DNA from: Verrucomicrobiota bacterium
Lineage (GTDB): Bacteria; Verrucomicrobiota; Verrucomicrobiia; Verrucomicrobiales; Akkermansiaceae
Reading direction: 5' to 3'
Length of the DNA stretch: 6,853 bases
NCBI GenBank assembly: GCA_026397695.1
Contig: JAPLUJ010000583.1
Coordinates: 1-6,853 of the forward strand
Below, piece by piece: positions 1-4,443 of this stretch. The translations under genes and the position numbers were made by a program. Each line of letters opens with the position of its first letter. Position 1 is the stretch's first letter. The notes under the pieces were generated by a model. That model had not been told where the DNA came from. It saw only the letters and a list, made by a program, of their open reading frames with translations, and did no database searches.

Positions 1-311
1 CCAGCGGTAATCCTGCTGCCGCTCAGCGTCGGCTAGATTCGTTGGTTGGCATTCCATTATTGGAGATTACGACAGAGTGTGAGGCGATAGCCAGCGCCAT
101 TCTTTCATCGGGATTGATACCTGCGAAGGCGGATCGCGACGCGCTTCACATCGCCGTGGCGACGTTTCACCAGATGGATTTGCTTTTGACATGGAACATC
201 CGCCACATTGCGAACGCTCATGTCCGCGAAGGTATGCGCCTGCATATTGATTCGCTGGGTTATACTCTTCCCACAATCTGCTCCCCGGAGGAACTATTAT
301 CACCACCATGA
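1..311 (+). CDS. PIN-domain (VapC-like) protein, C-terminal part, 5' end outside window
   Basis: The frame is open from the window edge (first full codon at 3) to TGA at 309-311, so this is the C-terminal part of a longer gene. The TTG at 42 is internal rather than a real start, because the reading AGC-GGT-AAT-CCT upstream continues the same protein. The visible protein has the features of the PIN-domain VapC subfamily: an acidic residue in the stretch PAKADRDALHIAVA and a LLTWNIRHIANA segment close to the C-terminus, which this family shares. PIN proteins are metal-dependent ribonucleases, usually the toxin of a type II toxin-antitoxin pair; here the N-terminal catalytic Asp lies outside the window. 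The stop codon overlaps the start of the next small gene (ATGA), which suggests a two-gene operon with toxin first. Family assignment is confident; toxicity is inferred. Confidence 0.85.
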   Translation, partial: SGNPAAAQRRLDSLVGIPLLEITTECEAIASAILSSGLIPAKADRDALHIAVATFHQMDLLLTWNIRHIANAHVREGMRLHIDSLGYTLPTICSPEELLSPP

Positions 312-550
312 ATACATCATCCACACAAGACATTCTCACCGAAGTGTGGGAAGCCAAAGACAGGCTTTCCTCATCCTTCGGCCACGACTTGAAGGCTACA
401 TGTGGCGCCCTATACGCCGAGCAACAAAGGCACCCGCGCGACTTCGTGAACCTTGGCACCGCACCACGGCAGAACAAGCCACTGCTGCCGACAGGCAAAG
501 TCTCCACAGTTTCACCCCCCAAGCAATTCTCTCGCCCTGCGGCAGAGTAG
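308..550 (+). CDS. Small antitoxin-like protein paired with the PIN gene
   Basis: This 80-residue protein starts at an ATG that overlaps the PIN gene's stop (ATGA), so the two are probably translationally coupled. A purine-rich GGAGGA at 287-292 is a good ribosome binding site, 15 nt upstream. The N-terminal half (EVWEAKDRLSSSFGHDLKA followed by LYAEQQ) resembles short proteins commonly encoded directly after PIN genes. In those, an EVW..KD.L...F..D.....L...Q pattern recurs, and they are presumed cognate antitoxins. The C-terminal 25-30 residues are rich in Pro, Ser and Thr and look unstructured or divergent; I cannot tell whether this is the native tail or a decayed end. Function as an antitoxin is inferred from gene order and the N-terminal pattern. 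No DNA-binding domain is obvious. Confidence 0.7.
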   Translation: MNTSSTQDILTEVWEAKDRLSSSFGHDLKATCGALYAEQQRHPRDFVNLGTAPRQNKPLLPTGKVSTVSPPKQFSRPAAE

Positions 551-606
551 AGACGTTCAAAAAAATTCCGACTGGGAGTCTGGCCAGAATGAAGTAAGAT
601 TCACCT

Positions 607-813
607 ATGAGCGCATTCACACAGATCTGAGAATCCGTCGTAAGTTTCTCTAAGCCAGAGAGGGCAGAGTTGGCGGTTTTGCTTCTTGGAAGCCTTGAAG
701 ACACCCACTATTGGGTTGATGATGATGAGGTGGCGATCCGGTCTGCCGAATGGGACTCCGGCGAGGTGGTTGGCGTTTCCAAGGAAGAATTCAGGAAGCT
801 TTGCGGGAGGTAG
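607..813 (+). pseudogene. Addiction-module component (antitoxin) gene with in-frame TGA
   Basis: Reading from ATG 607 gives MSAFTQI, then TGA at 628-630. The same frame then runs on for 60 codons to TAG at 811-813. After the stop it reads ESVVSFSKPERAELAVLLLG, then SLEDT, and later EWDSGEVVGVSKEEF. This fits the short antitoxins annotated as 'putative addiction module component' (TIGR02574-like): an N-terminal helix, an S..ERAELA..LL.SL motif, and a SGEV.G.S.EE C-terminal motif. The reading frame is therefore intact on both sides of one nonsense codon, which I read as a recent inactivating mutation. TTG at 670 could restart translation but would lose the N-terminal helix. No RelE/ParE-like toxin is recognisable in the 160 nt downstream. 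Other genes here use TGA as stop, so recoding is unlikely. The family call is by motif recognition only. Confidence 0.7.
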
Positions 814-944
814 GTGGCACGATGAAGCCATTGTGATTCGACACCATCACCGCAATCCACGATATGGACTCCGACGGCAATAATCTCAAGCACAACCTGC
901 CGGGTGACGAATTCACCGGTTTTTCACCGTCACTTCATCAGGCG

Positions 945-975
945 GGCGCGCCAACCTGCGATGGTCGGCGCGCCA
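945..975. repeat. Two direct copies of GGCGCGCCA, 22 bp apart
   Basis: GGCGCGCCA occurs at 945-953 and again at 967-975; the 8-bp core GGCGCGCC is itself palindromic. The copies are 22 bp apart start to start, about two helical turns, and the second ends on the A of the ATG chosen for the small membrane protein. This spacing would suit a dimeric regulator, but GC-rich DNA often holds such motifs, and no promoter is recognisable nearby. Confidence 0.3.
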
Positions 976-1262
976 TGAAAGAAAACATTGTGATTCCTAT
1001 CAATATCGTGCGAGTGAAAGTATGGGTCCGGAGGGCGTTGGAGGCGGCTGGCTGGCTGATATGCCTGGGCCTGCTGGCGATGAGCGCTGCGGTGGCTGCC
1101 TGCGGTGCGCTGGTCTGGCTGGTGTCGGGCAGCGGAGCGGTTCTCGCGGCCGGACTTGGTTGCGGGGTGCTGTTGGGACTGGCCGGGATCTGGCAATTGC
1201 TGGGTCGGCTTGATCTGGCAGTCAAGCGTCTGCGGAGTGAAGCGGCAGGCGCGGGTTCCTGA
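975..1262 (+). CDS. Small two-helix membrane protein of unknown function
   Basis: I do not recognise this family. From ATG 975 it encodes 95 residues: a basic N-terminal segment (VRVKVWVRRAL), a first hydrophobic segment at about residues 24-48 (AGWLICLGLLAMSAAVAACG onward), a short SGSG turn, and a second hydrophobic segment at about 52-72. A charged tail with KRLRSE follows. This predicts a helical hairpin in the inner membrane with both ends in the cytoplasm. The same frame is open back to 864, but the translation of 864-974 looks non-coding (mixed polar, no pattern), so I prefer the ATG at 975. There is no clear Shine-Dalgarno sequence before either start. Neighbours (a broken antitoxin gene upstream, a repeat-bearing spacer downstream) give no hint of its role. 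Confidence 0.5.
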   Translation: MKENIVIPINIVRVKVWVRRALEAAGWLICLGLLAMSAAVAACGALVWLVSGSGAVLAAGLGCGVLLGLAGIWQLLGRLDLAVKRLRSEAAGAGS

Positions 1263-1296
1263 TTATTATGGGCCGGCCGTTCCCAAGCACGCTGAC

Positions 1297-1338
1297 GCGC
1301 ATTTCGCGTTCCGAACGGCGCATTTCGCGTTCCAAACG
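1297..1338. repeat. Tandem pair of a 21-bp repeat
   Basis: Two adjacent 21-bp units, 1297-1317 and 1318-1338, both begin GCGCATTTCGCGTTCC and differ at a single base (G at 1313, A at 1334). The unit is a multiple of three and reads HFAFRTA / HFAFQTE in frame 1. Short tandem units encoding HSAFR- or HFAFR-like peptides recur, as I remember them, between genes in environmental GC-rich genomes including Verrucomicrobia; that is recollection, not a search. The pair lies in the 219-nt spacer between the membrane protein and the PhnA-like gene. Confidence 0.85.
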
Positions 1339-1342
1339 GAAG

Positions 1343-1365
1343 AGGAGGTGAGAAAGATGCACTAA
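1343..1365 (+). promoter_or_regulatory. Very strong Shine-Dalgarno followed by a two-codon ORF (Met-His-stop)
   Basis: AGGAGGTGA at 1343-1351 is a nine-base match to the complement of the 16S rRNA 3' end. It lies six bases (from the G at 1350) before ATG at 1357, ideal spacing, yet the ORF is ATG-CAC-TAA. It is the best ribosome binding site seen in the window, while the phnA gene at 1482 has none. It could be a minimal upstream ORF, or the remnant of a gene whose body has been lost or shifted out of frame. The match and the stop codon are observed directly; any regulatory role is inference. Confidence 0.5.
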
Positions 1366-1451
1366 CAACGACGTCACATTACCGGCGGGATGTTCGCTGC
1401 TCTACCGGACCGGTGGGGCATGGGAGATTCCTGAATTTCAAGATTCCCTAG

Positions 1452-1480
1452 TCGTTGGGCTTCTGATACAAGCCCAATGA
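1452..1480 (+). promoter_or_regulatory. 11-bp hairpin directly before the phnA-like start codon
   Basis: The arms TCGTTGGGCTT (1452-1462) and AAGCCCAATGA (1470-1480) pair over 11 bp with one G-U wobble, around the loop CTGATAC. The structure ends two bases before the ATG at 1482, exactly where a ribosome binding site would lie, and no Shine-Dalgarno sequence is present. It lacks a T-tract, so it is not a typical terminator. It may restrain translation of phnA or serve as a protein-binding or processing site. The stem is observed; its function is inferred. Confidence 0.55.
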
Positions 1481-1481
1481 C

Positions 1482-1883
1482 ATGGCCAAGGGTTACGAAC
1501 TTCACCAAGCACGCATGATGGCCCTGCAAGGCATGGGCAAGGATCTCGTGCGGCGTGCGAAATCCAGGTGCGAACTCACCGGAGTCGCCGGGGTTGCGCT
1601 GCGTCCTTACGAAGTGCCGCCCGTGGGGGCGGATCCGGATATCGACCACACCTTGCTGATCTCCGATGAGTGCCATGTGATGTTGGAGCATCCGGAGCGC
1701 TTGGGCGGCCGGGCTTGGCAATGCTTGGCCGAGGCGGTGTGGAGCGAAATGCCAGCCGTGCAGGTGGTCGCGTGGAGGATGCTCAACGAACTCGCCAACC
1801 GTGAAGACTGGGCGCGCGAGGTGCTGGATGAGATTTTTCTCGACCCCGAAGTGGAGGCATGGGCGAAGGCCGCGCAACTCTGA
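1482..1883 (+). CDS. PhnA-family protein with degenerate zinc knuckle
   Basis: The 133-residue protein matches the N-terminal domain of the PhnA-like family. It has an opening MAKGYELHQA, the segment RRAKSRCELTG, then LRPYEVPPV, and near the end WQCLAEAVWSEMPAVQVVAW with a C-terminal LDEIFLDPEVEAWAKA. The name comes from the E. coli phn locus, but the biochemical role is not established, and this form lacks the C-terminal PhnA/YjdM domain seen in longer members. The family normally carries two CxxC pairs that bind zinc. Here only Cys30 and Cys64 remain, with Thr33 and Ser61 in the partner positions, so the zinc site is probably lost or altered. The ATG at 1482 is favoured because the family opening aligns there. 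Translation must start without a visible Shine-Dalgarno sequence, just behind a hairpin. It is monocistronic or co-transcribed with the sigma factor about 100 nt downstream. Confidence 0.88.
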   Translation: MAKGYELHQARMMALQGMGKDLVRRAKSRCELTGVAGVALRPYEVPPVGADPDIDHTLLISDECHVMLEHPERLGGRAWQCLAEAVWSEMPAVQVVAWRMLNELANREDWAREVLDEIFLDPEVEAWAKAAQL

Positions 1884-1936
1884 TGCCGTCCCGTTTTCAC
1901 CCGCAACTTCTAACGAGGAATGAGGTTGAATCACGC

Positions 1937-1981
1937 ATGTTGAGCGCTCATATCGCCACAACACCTATTATTTTCTACTAA
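1937..1981 (+). CDS. Possible 14-codon leader peptide before the sigma factor
   Basis: ATG 1937 opens a 14-residue ORF (MLSAHIATTPIIFY) ending in TAA at 1979-1981, two bases before the sigma-factor ATG at 1984, in a different frame. GAGG at 1922-1925 could serve as its ribosome binding site. The sigma gene itself has no good Shine-Dalgarno sequence, so it might be translated by termination and re-initiation after this peptide. The 10-bp palindrome TGAGCGCTCA (1941-1950) lies inside the ORF and could also be an operator. Such short ORFs arise by chance, so confidence is low. Confidence 0.3.
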   Translation: MLSAHIATTPIIFY

Positions 1982-1983
1982 AG

Positions 1984-2583
1984 ATGGAGGATCCGTTCAC
2001 GCCAGCCCAAGCCGATGAGAGTTCTCTGGATTTCACGCTGATGGCACGCATCGCGGCGGGCGACCACGAGGCGTTCCGGCAACTCGTTGAACGCCACCAG
2101 AACGCGGTGATCGGCACCGTCGCCAAAATGCTGGGAAATCCGAGTGACGCGGAAGATATCGCCCAGCAGGTATTTCTCCGCATCTGGCGCAACGCCAAAC
2201 GCTACCACCCGGACGCGAAATTCACCACATACATCTTCACCATCACGCGTCACCTCGTGTTCAACGAAACGCGCCGCCGCAGCCGGAAAAAGGAGGTTTC
2301 CTCTGACGCGTACGAGGACCATTCCAAGTACCTGCTCGAAGACAGTCCTGACCGCCAACCGGACGCCGAGATGTTGCAGGCCGAACTCCTACAGGCGGTC
2401 GATGCCGCCATCGCCTCGTTGCCCGAGGTCCAGCGCATGGCTGTGGTGCTGCGACGTTACGAGCAACTTTCCTACGAGGAAATCGCCAAGGTGCTGCAGC
2501 TCACCGTGTCCGCCGTCAAAAGCCTGTTGTTCAGAGCCCGCGCAACCCTGCGTGATCGGATGCGCGGGTATTTGGATGATTGA
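1984..2583 (+). CDS. ECF-type RNA polymerase sigma factor (sigma-70 family)
   Basis: The 199-residue protein has the two-domain layout of extracytoplasmic-function sigma factors, which recruit RNA polymerase to alternative promoters. Region 2 spans about residues 20-97. It includes GDHEAFRQLVERHQ, the core-binding DAEDIAQQVFLRIW (56-69), and the -10 recognition segment TYIFTITRHLVFNETRRR, where Tyr replaces the usual Trp. An acidic linker (about 104-135) joins it to region 4 at about 140-193: a helix-turn-helix with SLPEVQRMAVVLRRYEQLSY, EEIAKVL and VSAVKSLLFRARATLR for -35 binding. The length is normal for the family. No anti-sigma gene follows in the same direction, since the next genes are on the minus strand, so its control partner is not visible here. 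The start at 1984 is set by the domain layout; translational coupling to a short upstream ORF is possible. Target promoters are unknown. Confidence 0.95.
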   Translation: MEDPFTPAQADESSLDFTLMARIAAGDHEAFRQLVERHQNAVIGTVAKMLGNPSDAEDIAQQVFLRIWRNAKRYHPDAKFTTYIFTITRHLVFNETRRRSRKKEVSSDAYEDHSKYLLEDSPDRQPDAEMLQAELLQAVDAAIASLPEVQRMAVVLRRYEQLSYEEIAKVLQLTVSAVKSLLFRARATLRDRMRGYLDD

Positions 2584-2600
2584 AAGCCTGAGACATCCTG

Positions 2601-2616
2601 AACCCTGCCGGGTTTT
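2601..2616 (+). terminator. Weak intrinsic-terminator-like hairpin after the sigma factor
   Basis: AACCC (2601-2605) pairs with GGGTT (2610-2614) around the loop TGCC, and the right arm runs into TTTT (2613-2616). It lies 17 nt after the sigma-factor stop, which suits an intrinsic terminator. The stem is only five base pairs and the T-run is short, so termination would be partial. The larger palindrome at 2655-2697 may do more of the work. Confidence 0.4.
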
Positions 2617-2654
2617 AACGATTGTTAGGGAAATCAGGTGAGACCAATTGGCAC

Positions 2655-2697
2655 CGGGCAGGATGCCCGGGCCACGGTGGCGCGGGCATCCTGCCCG
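2655..2697. repeat. REP-like long palindrome between convergent genes
   Basis: Perfect 15-bp inverted arms CGGGCAGGATGCCCG (2655-2669) and its reverse complement (2683-2697) flank a loop that itself pairs (GCCA 2671-2674 with TGGC 2678-2681). Each arm can also fold alone as GGGCA-gga-TGCCC. A second pair of inverted 7-mers, TGAGACC (2639-2645) and GGTCTCA (2715-2721), brackets the whole. This layout resembles REP/BIME-type dispersed palindromes, and as I recall the GGGCAGGATGCCC core is common between genes in Verrucomicrobia and relatives. It sits between the sigma-factor gene and the converging minus-strand operon, where it could also act as a two-way terminator or RNA stabiliser. Confidence 0.8.
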
Positions 2698-2738
2698 CCG
2701 CCTCTCATTCACCAGGTCTCATGCCTTTTACTCCGAGA

Positions 2739-3406
2739 TCAGGATGTCTGATCCTGCATCTCTTCCTGCGCCGCTTTCCGACACTCCTCGACGAAAAAGT
2801 TGCAGGCCTCACGGCAGAGTAGGGGAATCGCCTCGTTTTCCGCTAGAGGAGCCGGGATTCCGCTGAATCGGCTCGCCGCGCTGTCGTCCAGCGGGGTGTG
2901 GGCATCGATTTGCCACAGGATCCGTCTGGCACATGCATGGTCCGGGCCACATATTTTGCGGACAAGTTGTTGCGCCCCGGCGTCGCTGATCTTGCCGGCG
3001 AGGCGATACATTCCGCTTTGGCGCTGGAGCTTGTCGCGCAGGTTTTCCACTTCCAAGGTGTCGTTTCGATGTGCCAGAAACACCCCGACTCCTGCCGGAT
3101 AGAACAGATCCAATGCCTGACGAAGATCCTCCTCGTTCTCTAACACCATCATCCAGCCACGCTGCAAATTCGTCTGTCCCTTGTTGAAACGATACTGGCC
3201 GTCCTCAGTGCGACACGCAAGATCCCGCGCCGCTGACGGCCCGTCGTGCCGCGCCAACCCGCCAAACCCGGGCACGTTCACCCGTCCGGCATCCTGCCAA
3301 TGAGTCACGATGCAGAAGTGGTTGGAAACGTTGGTTTGAAATTCAAGTTCTCCCATGCGGTGGACACCGGATCGGAGGAGATTCCGCAGTTCGGATGCAA
3401 TCGGCA
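2739..3406 (-). CDS. DR2241-like 4Fe-4S protein linked to CbiX
   Basis: The 222-residue protein resembles the iron-sulfur part of DR2241-type CbiX proteins. An N-terminal region of about 130 residues without cysteine pairs corresponds to the 'stabilising' domain. A C-terminal cluster domain begins near residue 134 (GMYRLAGKI, then LVRKICGPDHACARRILW). Cys153, Cys159, Cys198 and Cys202 are the likely ligands (CxxxxxC ... LCREAC), with Cys209 an extra. In some organisms this domain is fused to the chelatase; here it is a separate gene 38 nt downstream of cbiX on the same strand, most likely co-transcribed and acting with it in tetrapyrrole metal insertion. Start: ATG at 3406 is preferred; an upstream in-frame TTG at 3416 adds three residues. 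The 3' end overlaps the short inverted repeat GATCAG/CTGATC. The function of the cluster (redox sensing, metal supply) is not known to me. Confidence 0.85.
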
Positions 3407-3444
3407 TAAGCTTCAATGATTATTATGGGAAAGGCATGGGGATG

Positions 3445-4269
3445 TTATGTCAGGGCGGACTTATGCATCCTGTCAAAGTCTGCGACCTGATCCAGAATGA
3501 CATCTGCCAACAAACGTTCGGTTCCGATGGCGGAGCTGTAGTAGAGTAATTTATCGCGGAGGTGGTGGGGGTTATGGCGGAAGATATCACGTTGGCTGGC
3601 GGCGGCTCCAGTTTCTTTTTCGATGCCCAAGAGCACCGGAATGTCTTGATAGGAATGCAGGCCGTCGGCGATGAAGAACGGGACGACGATGACCTGTGTG
3701 GTAGGGGCCATGAGATCCCAACCGGCGATGAACGGGGGTTCTTCCATATAGGCGTCGAGCACGGCGGCGTAGCCGGCGCCGGATGCGGCGATGCGACTGA
3801 CTTGATCGCGGATGGCTTGGGCGGAGTTGGGATTCAGATTGGTGCCGTGGCCGGTGATGATGAGGGTGGTTTGTGCGGGATCGGCATCGGGGGCGACTTC
3901 TCTGGCACGACGCAGGATCAGCCTGGTCATGGACGGGTGGCTGCCGACGGGCAGGCAGTAATGAAAGGTTTTGCCACGGATGATCGTGGTCGGGCCGGTG
4001 AGTTGGAGTTCCCGCGGGATGACGTCTTGGGTGAAATATCCCTCGCTGATGAAATCCGGCACGACGTACACCTCGGCGGAATCAATCATATAGAAGGCCT
4101 CGCGCATCGACGGTTCCTCTTTCCAGAAGCAGCAGTGGACTTCTGCGAACAGACCACGCCGGCGGATGGCATCGGCATGCTCGAAGCAAGGGGCCGACGA
4201 GTCGGGATTCCCGGTGGACCCGTGACCGACAATGAGCAGGGCGCTGTGCGGTTTCGGCGCGATGGGCAT
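3445..4269 (-). CDS. cbiX: Sirohydrochlorin cobaltochelatase/ferrochelatase (CbiX family)
   Basis: This 274-residue class II chelatase inserts Co2+ into sirohydrochlorin for anaerobic-route cobalamin synthesis, or Fe2+ for siroheme; substrate metal cannot be told from sequence. It is the long form made of two homologous halves. The N-terminal half has LLIVGHGST with His16 and FWKEEPSMRE. The C-terminal half has LIITGHGTNLN with His141, a MEEPP motif (175-179) and VVPFFIADGLHSYQDIP with His205. The matching loop in the N-terminal half reads ISEGYFTQDVIP and lacks the His, so the metal site is probably formed by the C-terminal half (inference). I start at ATG 4269 because the family begins just before the first GHGS. 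A GTG at 4308 is in frame but adds 13 unconserved residues across a hairpin. It is cytosolic, and first gene of a likely operon with the 4Fe-4S gene. Confidence 0.93.
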   Translation of the reverse strand: MPIAPKPHSALLIVGHGSTGNPDSSAPCFEHADAIRRRGLFAEVHCCFWKEEPSMREAFYMIDSAEVYVVPDFISEGYFTQDVIPRELQLTGPTTIIRGKTFHYCLPVGSHPSMTRLILRRAREVAPDADPAQTTLIITGHGTNLNPNSAQAIRDQVSRIAASGAGYAAVLDAYMEEPPFIAGWDLMAPTTQVIVVPFFIADGLHSYQDIPVLLGIEKETGAAASQRDIFRHNPHHLRDKLLYYSSAIGTERLLADVILDQVADFDRMHKSALT

Positions 4270-4282
4270 GCTGGAAAATTGA

Positions 4283-4296
4283 CCGGCTTTCGCCGG
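4283..4296 (-). promoter_or_regulatory. Small GNRA-type hairpin in the cbiX leader
   Basis: Read on the minus strand, CCGGC-GAAA-GCCGG forms a perfect 5-bp stem closed by a GAAA tetraloop, an especially stable RNA fold. It ends 13 nt upstream of the preferred cbiX ATG (4269) and is followed by TCAATTTTCC. No cobalamin riboswitch is recognisable in the short leader. If translation began at the GTG at 4308 the hairpin would lie inside the coding region. A role in leader stability or translation is possible but unproven. Confidence 0.4.
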
Positions 4297-4443
4297 ATTG
4301 CAAGGCACGTGTGGAATTTTCAGTTGGCCGACGCCACCCGGAAATGTCCGCGCCCTAACTCCAGTTGCTGATTTCCACGTTTTCGCTGGTCAGCAGGCTG
4401 GTGAAATGGTTTGAGGGGCGTGCGGCAGACTGGTTCCGCGACG

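Noticed and set aside
814..974. A RelE/ParE toxin after the broken antitoxin
   Set aside because: All three plus-strand frames were read; none shows a toxin motif, and the reading from ATG 822 stops after four codons.
864..974. N-terminal extension of the small membrane protein from 864
   Set aside because: The added 37 residues are polar with no pattern and no ribosome binding site; the basic segment and two helices start after ATG 975.
1374..1964. A 196-codon minus-strand ORF opposite the phnA-like gene
   Set aside because: It lies across the conserved PhnA-family gene, and its own translation shows no domain.
1260..3429. 13-mer TGATTATTATGGG at 1260-1272 and 3417-3429
   Set aside because: One shared 13-mer in a window of this size is close to chance expectation, and the contexts differ.
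3562..4371. A 269-codon plus-strand ORF opposite cbiX
   Set aside because: It is the antisense shadow of the well-conserved cbiX gene; its translation is Gly/Asp-rich with no recognisable family.
4270..4443. c-di-AMP (ydaO) riboswitch before kup or cobalamin riboswitch before cbiX
   Set aside because: The 174-nt divergent spacer shows only a small GAAA hairpin and a weak TGCTGA/TCAGCA pair with an 18-nt loop; none of the conserved riboswitch boxes is recognisable.
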